Assembly: GCA_035703895.1 (NCBI GenBank)
Contig: DASSXJ010000311.1
Coordinates: forward strand, 1-35,632
Direction of reading: 5' to 3'
DNA: 35,632 nt
Source of the DNA: a bacterium
GTDB lineage: Bacteria > Sysuimicrobiota > Sysuimicrobiia > Sysuimicrobiales > Segetimicrobiaceae
The first letter of the stretch is position 1. Every line of letters starts with the position of its first letter. Positions 1 to 7,327 of the stretch are shown piece by piece. The position numbers were made by a program, and so were the translations under genes. A model generated the notes under the pieces. That model was given only the letters and a program-made list of their open reading frames with translations. It did not search any database and had not been told where the DNA came from.

Positions 1-594
1 AACGAGATGAGCGACAATCCCGGCGGCGGGGCTCCCGGAGACGGGACCCATCTGCTGCGTGCCATGGTTGAAGCGGGTCTGACCGATAGCGCGTTCGGCA
101 CCATGTACGACCCTGAGGCCGCCGATGCAGCACACAATGCGGGCGTCGGCGCGACGTTGCGGGTGCGTCTGGGCGGCAAGCACGACCGCCTGCACGGTGA
201 TCCACTGGATCTTACGGTCTACGTCAAGAGTCTGACCGATGGACAGTTCAAGCTATCCACGCCGATGGGACAGGGGGCTCCGATGAACCTCGGCAAGATG
301 GCACGGCTTGTGTGTGGCGGTATCGATATCGTCGTCGCGAGCAAGCGCACGCAGGTACTCGACCCCGAGCCGTTCCTGCTGCATGGTATCGACGTGGGCC
401 GGTGCCGGATCGTCGGGGTGAAGTCGAGCGCGCACTTCCGGGCCGGATTCTCCGCAATCGCGAAACATATCGTCACAGCCGACCCACCGGGCATCACCAC
501 CTCGAATCTATCGAGCCTGCCGTATCGCCGACTGCGTAGGCCGATCTATCCGCTCGACGAGGAGACGATTTATAAGCCTGGCGGAATGGCTTGA
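1..594 (+). CDS. MlrC-like (peptidase family M81) C-terminal part, 5' truncated by window edge
   Basis: The frame is open from base 1 to the stop at 592-594, giving 197 visible residues. The in-frame ATG at 7 is internal, because the family's conserved block (here DNPGGGAPGDGT) begins just after it and needs a large N-terminal metal-binding domain upstream. Also visible are LGGKHD, VKSSAHFRAGF and a terminal RPIYPLDE, all typical of the MlrC C-terminal domain. MlrC, first described in microcystin breakdown, is a predicted zinc peptidase of about 500 residues that acts on small peptides in the cytoplasm. In environmental genomes the family commonly sits beside Dpp-type importers, which suits this window. 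The catalytic N-terminal domain is not visible, so activity cannot be judged. The next confident gene on this strand starts 310 bp downstream. Confidence 0.88.
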   Translation, partial: NEMSDNPGGGAPGDGTHLLRAMVEAGLTDSAFGTMYDPEAADAAHNAGVGATLRVRLGGKHDRLHGDPLDLTVYVKSLTDGQFKLSTPMGQGAPMNLGKMARLVCGGIDIVVASKRTQVLDPEPFLLHGIDVGRCRIVGVKSSAHFRAGFSAIAKHIVTADPPGITTSNLSSLPYRRLRRPIYPLDEETIYKPGGMA

Positions 595-904
595 GAAGCG
601 GATCCATCACCCTGCCCCGGCCCGCCTGAGGACGGTCGACATCTTACGATCTGCCTTGGCCGTGGCGTGTGCCTGTTTCGGGCCCAGCGCGTATCAAGCG
701 AAGTTGGTGAAGCCGACTACGGGCAAACGGGGGGAGATTGGTAAGGACCGTTCGTGGCGCCACCGCCTCGCGGTGGGACGAAACGTTGATGACTAAATCG
801 ACGTCCGCACCTCTTCATAGATCCGGAGAGGAGATGCGCCCCTCCGTGCGTAAGACAATAAGGAAAGCGTATGCTCCACTGGAACAATATGTCGGAGGCG
901 ACAG
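595..904. other. Non-coding or decayed stretch
   Basis: I find no convincing gene between the MlrC-like stop and the small ORF at 905. Open frames here (for example one ending at 935) have no recognisable motif and collide with the better-supported ORF at 905. The only notable content is a block at 712-749 that resembles the 3' end of the SDR gene at 27959-27997, described as a separate repeat. Confidence 0.5.
712..749 (+). repeat. Imperfect copy of the 3' end of the SDR gene (mate at 27959-27997)
   Basis: Sixteen bases (GCCGACTACGGGCAAA, 712-727) are identical to 27959-27974. After a G-rich stretch of unequal length, GGTAAGGACC recurs in both copies. In the mate this segment encodes the last residues of the SDR at 27173 (ADYGQ...stop) plus about 10 bases of trailer. 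Here the same frame also reads ADYGQ and then stops a few codons later. The upstream bases match only weakly. It may be the leftover end of a lost SDR copy. Confidence 0.5.
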
Positions 905-1105
905 ATGGACTGGATCGAAAGGTTCCTCCATATAAGCCCTGATGCGGGCAGCGGCTCATTGGAGCTAAGCATCGTAATCGGTGCGTTGATCGGCCTCACA
1001 ATGATCTTGGTGGGAGTCGCTAAGGTAGTCCCGACCGTGCACTCGTGGTTCAATCGTGCACGCCAGCGTCAGTCTGACATGGTCACCCCGGAGCGAACGC
1101 AATAG
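905..1105 (+). CDS. Small single-pass membrane protein, hypothetical
   Basis: The frame encodes 66 residues from an ATG preceded by GGAGG at 892-896, a well-placed ribosome binding site. The product begins MDWIERFLHISPDAGSGSLE. A hydrophobic stretch of about 22 residues follows (residues 22-43), then a basic tail containing NRARQRQ, so a single transmembrane helix with a cytoplasmic basic end is likely. A weak hairpin followed by TTTT lies just after the stop. I do not know its function. The ordered layout (amphipathic start, Gly/Ser turn, membrane helix, basic tail) and the ribosome site argue for a real gene, but no homologue can be named from the sequence alone. Confidence 0.5.
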   Translation: MDWIERFLHISPDAGSGSLELSIVIGALIGLTMILVGVAKVVPTVHSWFNRARQRQSDMVTPERTQ

Positions 1106-1111
1106 CCCGAC

Positions 1112-1140
1112 CGGAGTCGGACTCTACCGGTCTCCGTTTT
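1112..1140 (+). terminator. Possible weak intrinsic terminator after the small membrane protein
   Basis: CGGAG and CTCCG arms enclose an imperfect stem (GG/CC inside) and are followed by TTTT. This lies a few bases after the stop at 1105. The stem contains mismatches and the T-run is short, so it is only a candidate. Confidence 0.3.
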
Positions 1141-1191
1141 GGTTCGCAGGACCGTACTTTGCGACCGATTCCTCAGCGATTCCGGCGTCGC

Positions 1192-1354
1192 CTAGATAGC
1201 GCCACCATCGATCGATGAATCGGCCAGCGTCCGGTCGAGCGCGTTCGAGGTGTCACGCATCAATACCAGATCAAGACCCTCCGCGGTTAGATCACCACAC
1301 GCGGGATGACAGATAATCATAGTCCCTCATCATGAAGGTGACGCGTCGAAACAT
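1192..1354 (-). pseudogene. Broken small gene at the tail of the minus-strand operon
   Basis: Downstream of the prolyl-oligopeptidase-like stop (1406) there is a strong ribosome site (AAGGAG, five bases before an ATG at 1354). That frame reads MFRRVTFMMRDYDYLSS and stops after 20 codons at 1292. A second frame that overlaps it, from ATG 1320 to the stop at 1192, encodes 42 residues including CGDLTAEGLDLVLMRD, which reads like genuine protein. The simplest reading is a gene whose start is intact but whose body has been frameshifted and cut short. I cannot name the family; an isochorismatase-like fold is only a guess. Alternatively, the first ORF is a genuine tiny peptide. Confidence 0.3.
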
Positions 1355-1405
1355 TTCGTCTCCTTTCCCGCGGAGAGGACGCCGACTCTTGGAAGCTGCG
1401 TAGTC

Positions 1406-3571
1406 TTATTGAGAGTCGCCGACTGATCTGGGCGTCGTACTCTGTCGTGCATTCCCGCTCGAGAAACCCGTCCGGGGCACCATACCCAATTCGCGCATGA
1501 TGAAGGCGGTCAAATCAATCGCCACCTCCCCAGAATCGGGACCGTTCTCTCCAGAGATGGCGCCAGTTTCCCCATGCCAAAACAGTTTGTAGCATCGATA
1601 CAGGATAGGCGCATCTGACGACGTGACAAAGCGCATTGCGGCGACCATCTTGCGGCATTGCCCCGACCACCCAACCTCCGACGCTAAGCATGCAAAAAAC
1701 GTGGCCGGATAGGCTTCACCCTCCCGGAGGTTTTGGTAAGGAGACCACTCCGCCATGGCACGGGCCGTCTCCGGGTCGGTCGCATCTCCCCACTCGCCCA
1801 GCGCCGCCGGAAAGCGCTCGCGAAGCCGAAAAAAGTCGGTAAGTCCGCCAATGCCGGCAACAGCCCGGAACAGATCCGGCCGGCGTGCCAGGGTTATCGC
1901 GGTGAGCATCCCTCCTCCGCTAAAGCCCACGATGGCGAGTTGGTCCTTTGACGCTATTCCCTTCTTGATGAGGAATTCGGCAGCGGCGACAAAGTCTAGC
2001 GAGCTCTGCCCCTTGTTCTTTCCGCGGCCTCGCTCCCACCACTCCGTGCCAAATACACCATCCCCACGGAGCGTGGCCCAGGCGTAGACGCCTCCTGCGT
2101 CGAGAAACGGCAAGTACCATGCCGGTGGGTCGAAGTAAGAAAAATTCAAATTGCCATACCCGGACAAGAGTACAGGATGCGGCTCGGATAAGTCTAAGTC
2201 AGGACGGTAGACAAGCCGGATCGGGATTCGCGCGCCGTCCGTGCTCGTGCATTCCACGACTCGTCGATTCAGCGGCCCGAGATCGGCAACGGGAGCAGGC
2301 GTCCGCTCAACCGTACGATTGGTCAGGTTAAACTGATAGAAGGAGGGAAGAGAGGTAAAGGTGCCGTGCATGAAGGAAAATCCGCCTGCGCAGGGAGTGA
2401 TCGCTCTGTGACTGACATAGAAACCTCCCCCGCTGGCCCCTGAGATGCCCCCAGGGGGCAGCGGCACCGTTCCGTCGGGTGTACCATCGACGCGAAAGAG
2501 AACCAGCTCGTAGCCAAAGTCGTCGAGGAACCCAATGACGAGCCGGTCTTGCACCCGGGAGAGGAAGCCGATCACGCGATTTCCTGGCGGGATCATCTCG
2601 GTCCAGGTGGAATGATCGGACGCTGTGGTTAATGGAATGCGCACCACACGCCCTTTCGGTGCGCCCTCGGTAGTAATTGCGACGTAGGAATCGTCGACAA
2701 AGACCCCCTGGCATCTTCCCGCAACGTCTTTCAAGAACGGGCGCCAACCGCCGGAACGCAGATCCTTGATGTAGCGTGCGCTCGGAAGTGGCTGGCCTAT
2801 CGTCAAACTCCCCAGCAGTGCTGCGATGTATCGCCCGTCGTCAGAGATCTGAAGTGCGCCGGCACGGGCAGCGAGGTCAGCGGCACTCGGGGGCGGGTCA
2901 CCGATGCGGTGACAAAAGATCCCGGGTCCGCTCTGTGTTCCGGCGGGGCCGTAGCCAATGTAATAGAAGGTTCTTGAGTCAGGAAGCCAGACATCGCGCC
3001 GCTGATTCGTCGGCGACACGAGATGGGCATTCAGGCGATCAACTAGGAGATGCTTCCTCTCAACGTCGATGAAGCGGAGGGCCTGGGGTTTGTTCTCCAC
3101 CGTGGCCGATCGGGTCTCCGGCCCAAATTCGTTGATGAGGTATATCGCCACCAGAGATCCGTCGGGCGAAGGCACAAATCCGCGCAGAGCCTTGGGTTCG
3201 TCCTTTCCCAGTTGGTCCGGATCGTAGATCAACTGGCCTGGGCCAAACGGGGTGTCCGAAATCCTCAACTGCGGGTACGCTTTTCGACGGGGGACAACCG
3301 ATACCCATCGGTTGCCGGACGGCACGGGGCCGCTCCAGCTCAGCGAGTGGTAAAGAAAGCCTGTCGAGTCCTGTTGCTTGCGGATCTCTTGGTAGTGAGG
3401 CCAGTCCTCTAAGTATCGACGCGCCAGTGCGTCTTCCGCCGTGCTCCATGCAAGTGCCTCGGGTGTATCGTCCTCGAGCCAGTCGTAGGGGTCTTCATAC
3501 GTTATGCCGCCGACAGTCCGGCGCACGACTTCGCGGCGGGCCGCCGTATATCGCAGATTTCGGCCGTTCAT
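1406..3571 (-). CDS. Prolyl-oligopeptidase-like serine peptidase (S9)
   Basis: The product has 721 residues, the usual length for the S9A group. An N-terminal segment (EDPYDWLEDD) typical of the family leads into a beta-propeller of about 400 residues, then an alpha/beta-hydrolase domain. The nucleophile is Ser551 in GFSGGG and the likely catalytic His is His666 in WHGETG. The third triad member is unclear: the usual Asp-x-Arg-Val loop is replaced by SEVGWSGQ, with Glu632 the nearest acid. The family cleaves short proline-containing peptides in the cytoplasm, and no signal peptide is seen. I place the start at ATG 3571 because AGGAGAGGAGAG lies just upstream and the ATG overlaps the preceding gene's stop as ATGA (3568-3571). 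A start at 3601 would lack both signals. Confidence 0.85.
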   Translation of the reverse strand: MNGRNLRYTAARREVVRRTVGGITYEDPYDWLEDDTPEALAWSTAEDALARRYLEDWPHYQEIRKQQDSTGFLYHSLSWSGPVPSGNRWVSVVPRRKAYPQLRISDTPFGPGQLIYDPDQLGKDEPKALRGFVPSPDGSLVAIYLINEFGPETRSATVENKPQALRFIDVERKHLLVDRLNAHLVSPTNQRRDVWLPDSRTFYYIGYGPAGTQSGPGIFCHRIGDPPPSAADLAARAGALQISDDGRYIAALLGSLTIGQPLPSARYIKDLRSGGWRPFLKDVAGRCQGVFVDDSYVAITTEGAPKGRVVRIPLTTASDHSTWTEMIPPGNRVIGFLSRVQDRLVIGFLDDFGYELVLFRVDGTPDGTVPLPPGGISGASGGGFYVSHRAITPCAGGFSFMHGTFTSLPSFYQFNLTNRTVERTPAPVADLGPLNRRVVECTSTDGARIPIRLVYRPDLDLSEPHPVLLSGYGNLNFSYFDPPAWYLPFLDAGGVYAWATLRGDGVFGTEWWERGRGKNKGQSSLDFVAAAEFLIKKGIASKDQLAIVGFSGGGMLTAITLARRPDLFRAVAGIGGLTDFFRLRERFPAALGEWGDATDPETARAMAEWSPYQNLREGEAYPATFFACLASEVGWSGQCRKMVAAMRFVTSSDAPILYRCYKLFWHGETGAISGENGPDSGEVAIDLTAFIMRELGMVPRTGFSSGNARQSTTPRSVGDSQ

Positions 3572-4605
3572 TCGCTCTCCTCTCCTGGCTGCCGCAGGCA
3601 CCTGAATGCGTCGGGATTGACGAGATTCTGCGGTCGCTTGCCCGACATGCCGGCAATAACGTCCTGCGCCGCGACCAATGACCGTTGAGCACGGAGCCGC
3701 CTGGAGGCGCTGTGGCAGTGCGCGCCTAGGACGACATTTGATAACTCCATGAGTCCGGGATGAACCCTTGGTTCGCCCTCGTAAACGTCAATCGCTGCGG
3801 CGGCGATGTGTCGGGCGCGCAACGCGTCGACCAGTGCGCCTTCGTCGACGCCGCCGGTCGATGTGTTCACCAAGATCGCGGTGGGCTTCATTCGACGCAG
3901 TTGAGAGGTGGAGATCAAATGTGCGGTCTCAGCGCGCGGCGTGGCAAGCACGCATACAAAGTCGGAGTCCGCGAGAAGTTCATCGAGCGCTACCATCGTT
4001 ATTGCGGTCTCTCCGCCTGTGCCATCCGCGATGCCGTCGCACTGCGGATCATGGCACAGAATACGCATGCGGAAGCCCCCCGCCCGTTCCGCGATGGCCC
4101 GTCCAACATTACCGAGCCCAATGAGCCCGAGCGTAGATCTATATATGTCCTCTCCGAGGAAGCCATCCAGCCGCCAACCCTGGAAGTGACCGCTCCTGAC
4201 GAACCGATCGGCTTCCAGTATCCGGCGGGCAGCCGCGATCATCAGGCCGAAAACGAAGTCCGCGACCGCGTGAGTGGAATCGTCCGGCGTGTTGGAAACC
4301 ATCACGTGGTGCCGGGTGGCCGCCTCGACATCGATATTTGCGTAGTGGGCGCCCACGTTCGTCACGATCTGCAAGCCGGGCAGTGAAAGCACGACAGAGC
4401 CTATGGGGTCCATCGTCTGACTCACGATTCCCCTGCACCCCGCGGCGAGGGTCCTTATCGACTCCTGCTTCAGTGGCAGGTCGTGGGGGTAGGAGACGAT
4501 TTCGCACGCCTCGGCCAGGACTCGTAAGCCCGCTTCAAGGATTGGATGCATAAGCAGTACGCGCGGCCGATTCGCCGCATCCGGGTCATGCCTGACAGTC
4601 GTCAC
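3568..4605 (-). CDS. D-isomer-specific 2-hydroxyacid dehydrogenase-like protein lacking the catalytic Arg
   Basis: The product has 345 residues, the usual length. The nucleotide-binding motif GLIGLGNVGR is followed by an acidic residue after the second strand (CHDP), which suggests NAD rather than NADP. The family interconverts 2-hydroxyacids and 2-oxoacids using Arg, Glu and His. The Glu (DVYEGEP) and His (GAHCHSAS) are present. The segment that normally reads N-T-x-R-G is N-T-S-T-G here, with Thr250 where the substrate-binding Arg belongs. The start is GTG 4605, which forms a GTGA overlap with the SDR stop; the upstream open frame is only a shadow of the SDR gene. The stop overlaps the next ATG by four bases, so translation is probably coupled on both sides. 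Substrate is unknown and activity is in doubt. Confidence 0.85.
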   Translation of the reverse strand: MTTVRHDPDAANRPRVLLMHPILEAGLRVLAEACEIVSYPHDLPLKQESIRTLAAGCRGIVSQTMDPIGSVVLSLPGLQIVTNVGAHYANIDVEAATRHHVMVSNTPDDSTHAVADFVFGLMIAAARRILEADRFVRSGHFQGWRLDGFLGEDIYRSTLGLIGLGNVGRAIAERAGGFRMRILCHDPQCDGIADGTGGETAITMVALDELLADSDFVCVLATPRAETAHLISTSQLRRMKPTAILVNTSTGGVDEGALVDALRARHIAAAAIDVYEGEPRVHPGLMELSNVVLGAHCHSASRRLRAQRSLVAAQDVIAGMSGKRPQNLVNPDAFRCLRQPGEESE

Positions 4606-5429
4606 CGCCGGGGCTCCGCGGCTAGGTATCCACCATCGACAGGCAGCATGATTCCAGTGATCCAGCGCGCCTCGTCGCTTCCGAGAAAGACCGCGGCATA
4701 CCCGACATCCCACGGTGTTCCTTCGGTTTGAAGCAATGACCGGAGACGACGCGCTTCTCTTTTCGCATCATCGAGGCCCTGGGCTACTGCCATCGGAGTG
4801 TACACATGCCCCGGTACAATACAATTGACTCGAATGCCGTCGGGTCCATGTTGGAATGCCATCGCTCGGGTCATGTTGATGATGGCGCCCTTCGCTGTTC
4901 CGTACGCCAACATCGGCGTTCCGCCTCGCAATCCCATTATTGATGAAAGATTGATGACGGCACCGCCTCCAATGCGAACCATCTCCGGGATCGCGTGCCG
5001 CGCCATGAGCAGAACGGACTTGACATTGATGGCCATCGTGCGATCCCATTCGTCTAGGACCACGTCGGTTGCGGACCCGATTGGGCCGGCCACACCCACG
5101 CTGTTGACAAGAACATCGATTCGGCCCCACGTTTCGAGGACCCGGCGTACCGCATCTCGGCAATCCGCATCAACCGTCACGTCTGCCTGCACAACCAGCA
5201 GCTCACCCGGATTCCGCCCTTCGTCGACAATCATTTTTTTGGTCAACTCGGCTTCGTCAGGCTTCAGATCGACGAGCGCCACCCGCGCCCCGGAACGAGC
5301 ATACAAAATTGATATGGCTCGTCCGATACTTATTCCGGGACCGCTGGAGCCTGCCCCCGAGATGAGTGCCACCTTGCCAAACAACCTGGCTTGAGCGGTG
5401 GGTGGGTTCTGAGGGCCGTCCGGGTTCAT
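4602..5429 (-). CDS. Short-chain dehydrogenase/reductase (SDR)
   Basis: The product has 275 residues, typical of classical SDRs. The glycine motif is the longer variant SGAGSSGPGISIGRA near residues 24-38. An Asp follows the second strand (LVDL), favouring NAD(H). NSVG replaces the usual NNAG. The catalytic set is complete: Asn135, Ser163, Tyr176 and Lys180 (YGTAK). The C-terminal PVDGGY block is present. Such enzymes oxidise secondary alcohols or reduce ketones in the cytoplasm. I chose ATG 5429 (MNPDGPQ), because the open frame further upstream runs into the preceding hydrolase gene and lacks SDR character. It lies 22 bp after the hydrolase stop and overlaps the hydroxyacid dehydrogenase by four bases, so it probably works in the same oxidation sequence. 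Substrate cannot be inferred. Confidence 0.88.
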   Translation of the reverse strand: MNPDGPQNPPTAQARLFGKVALISGAGSSGPGISIGRAISILYARSGARVALVDLKPDEAELTKKMIVDEGRNPGELLVVQADVTVDADCRDAVRRVLETWGRIDVLVNSVGVAGPIGSATDVVLDEWDRTMAINVKSVLLMARHAIPEMVRIGGGAVINLSSIMGLRGGTPMLAYGTAKGAIINMTRAMAFQHGPDGIRVNCIVPGHVYTPMAVAQGLDDAKREARRLRSLLQTEGTPWDVGYAAVFLGSDEARWITGIMLPVDGGYLAAEPRR

Positions 5430-5451
5430 TGGATGCGCACGACTGCAGGCG

Positions 5452-6195
5452 TCATTGTGTTCCCGGTCTTTGGGGTTGAGAGCCAGCGATTGATTCCACC
5501 CAGTGCAGGTGCAGCCTGACCGCGTCGGCAAACAATGAGGGGTTTTCGAGGGGTAACATATGGGGCCCAGCCAGGACCTCCATTCGGCGAGGGGCATGGA
5601 GAGCGTCAAACACCTCTAAGACATGTCCCATCGGCGCCGCCGCGTCGTGCCGCCCTGCAAGCATCGTGACCGGACAACGAATCATGCCAATCTCTTCTCG
5701 CACGGCATGAGCCGCCATCGCTCTCCACCACATGGCAAATGCCCGTGCGTCATCGCTGAGCAAGCGACGCCGAGCGTACGTCACACCGGGATGCTCGGGA
5801 TTGGCAAGGGCCGCGGGCGTAAACCAGCGCTCGAGTGTCGAATTCAGGACGCCGGCCATTCCCGCACGGTCGACACTTGTTGCCCGCTCGCGGAGTCTTT
5901 GACTTCGCTCGGGACTGTCGAGCACACTCGTACACGCGACCATCAGTGACCGTATGCGCTTCGGGTCCCGCAACGCCATGCGCACGGCCAGGGTGCCGCC
6001 CATTGAAACACCGACGACGTCGGCGGCGCCGTCGACCCTTTCGAGCACCTCGTCCGCGACACGCTCGATCGTGAGCTCGTCTCCACGAAGGGGGTTATGA
6101 CCGTGGCCGGGAAGATCGGGCTTCGTGGCTTGAAGCTCAATGAACTGCCAACATTCGCTGTCCAGACCGAGTGGGTGAAGCAACAGCAGTGTCAT
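5452..6195 (-). CDS. Alpha/beta hydrolase (enol-lactonase / N-formylmaleamate-deformylase type)
   Basis: The product has 247 residues and no signal peptide. The triad is visible as Ser64 in GVSMGG, Asp184 in AGRHDAAAP and His212 in GPHMLPLENP. LLLHPLG near the N-terminus provides the oxyanion-hole region. Size and motif spacing fit the group that includes 3-oxoadipate enol-lactonase (PcaD) and the nicotinate-pathway deformylase NicD. Its ATG overlaps the stop of the upstream NicX/M29-like gene as ATGA (6192-6195), which implies coupled expression. The adjacency recalls NicX followed by NicD in pyridine-ring degradation. The exact ester, lactone or amide substrate is inference only. Confidence 0.82.
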   Translation of the reverse strand: MTLLLLHPLGLDSECWQFIELQATKPDLPGHGHNPLRGDELTIERVADEVLERVDGAADVVGVSMGGTLAVRMALRDPKRIRSLMVACTSVLDSPERSQRLRERATSVDRAGMAGVLNSTLERWFTPAALANPEHPGVTYARRRLLSDDARAFAMWWRAMAAHAVREEIGMIRCPVTMLAGRHDAAAPMGHVLEVFDALHAPRRMEVLAGPHMLPLENPSLFADAVRLHLHWVESIAGSQPQRPGTQ

Positions 6196-7262
6196 CGGCG
6201 CGCCTCGGTCGCGGCGGCCGGAGCCGGTGGTTGCCGAAGGCCTAGATCAACGAGAAACTTACCATCTCGGATCCGCTCCTTCCCGTCGACATAGACTGTT
6301 GGTTTGAGCACGATTCCGTCCATATGAATCTTGCTTCGGAGAGTTCCTCCGACGTCGATGTTGGTGCCTAGCCCAAAATGGATAGAGCCGAAGATGTTCT
6401 TGTCCTCGCGTTGATTCCCGGTGACGCGGGCGACGGGATTGAGTCCGATCGACGCCTCCGTGGGAAAACAGTAGGCGTTGTCATCACCATACCGGGCGAG
6501 GTACGTCTCCAACTCACTGGCCTCTGCGCCACCTGTGATTCGAGTAATGCGTCCATCCCGAACCTCTAGTTCGATGGGAGACGCAAGCCGCCCAAACCGG
6601 TGCATCGTCAGATCGATCACCGCGACGCCATTTGCGCTCCCCTCGACCGGCGGGATGTTGAATTCGCCGGTCGGATAGACGCATGCGAACAAGCTTGTTT
6701 TACGGCCTTCCTCCGCTCTTCGATATGCGCGAAGCGGATCGCGATTGCCACGGGGTTCTGGTGGGACGTATACGCGGTCCTCAACGCTGTACGTCAGATC
6801 GGTCCCAAACCCGGACGTGACGCGAACGCTCTTGGCAGCACCGCCGAACACCAAGGAGGCCACCCGGAACTTCAAGCGTGCGATTTCCGAATAGTCCGCT
6901 GTGACTGCACCGGTTTGGAACATTTCAAGGGTCATGCCGCCGTCCATGCAAAGGCTCGGTACACCCTTTGCCATCGCCTCTGATGCGGCCTCACAATGCA
7001 ACATGCCCGTCGTGGCTAGAAGCACATTCACGTCCGACTCGAGCATCGCCTTGCAAACTGTTTTGGGAGGATTGTAGTAGTCAGCGGGCCGTGGATCGAA
7101 GAGCGCAATGGTCGGCTCGGCCCCGCAATCGGCCACTATACTCATTACCGCCTGCCAGACTCGTTCATCGTGAGCTGTGTCGGTGAGCACCAAGACATTC
7201 ATTCCGGACTCCACATTTGCCACGATCGGTCTCCTCAAGTACGCTAGCGACCCGGTTAGCAT
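6192..7262 (-). CDS. Metalloenzyme of the M29 aminopeptidase / 2,5-dihydroxypyridine dioxygenase (NicX-like) superfamily
   Basis: The product has 356 residues, closer to NicX-type proteins (about 350) than to true M29 aminopeptidases (about 410). The C-terminal half carries the family's metal-site signature: FPTEASIGLNP, then His295 in SIHFGLG, then His313 and Asp315 in KIHMDGI. M29 members remove N-terminal amino acids, whereas NicX opens the ring of 2,5-dihydroxypyridine with iron; both share this fold. I start at ATG 7262 because GAGGAG lies about seven bases upstream. The gene follows the importer genes after 65 bp and overlaps the alpha/beta hydrolase by four bases. The hydrolase partner slightly favours the ring-opening reading, but peptidase activity remains possible. 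Confidence 0.75.
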   Translation of the reverse strand: MLTGSLAYLRRPIVANVESGMNVLVLTDTAHDERVWQAVMSIVADCGAEPTIALFDPRPADYYNPPKTVCKAMLESDVNVLLATTGMLHCEAASEAMAKGVPSLCMDGGMTLEMFQTGAVTADYSEIARLKFRVASLVFGGAAKSVRVTSGFGTDLTYSVEDRVYVPPEPRGNRDPLRAYRRAEEGRKTSLFACVYPTGEFNIPPVEGSANGVAVIDLTMHRFGRLASPIELEVRDGRITRITGGAEASELETYLARYGDDNAYCFPTEASIGLNPVARVTGNQREDKNIFGSIHFGLGTNIDVGGTLRSKIHMDGIVLKPTVYVDGKERIRDGKFLVDLGLRQPPAPAAATEARR

Positions 7263-7327
7263 GTGATATCTCCTCGCCGTCCGACATATTTACGACTCCT
7301 GAGGCCTCTCCGATCTCCTGCTCACTC

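Noticed and set aside
738-935. Small open frame before the membrane-protein ORF
   Set aside because: It overlaps the better-supported ORF at 905 in another frame and shows no motif.
3572-3601. Longer N-terminus of the prolyl-oligopeptidase-like protein
   Set aside because: The ATG at 3571 has a strong ribosome site and an ATGA overlap with the preceding gene; the upstream codons lack both.
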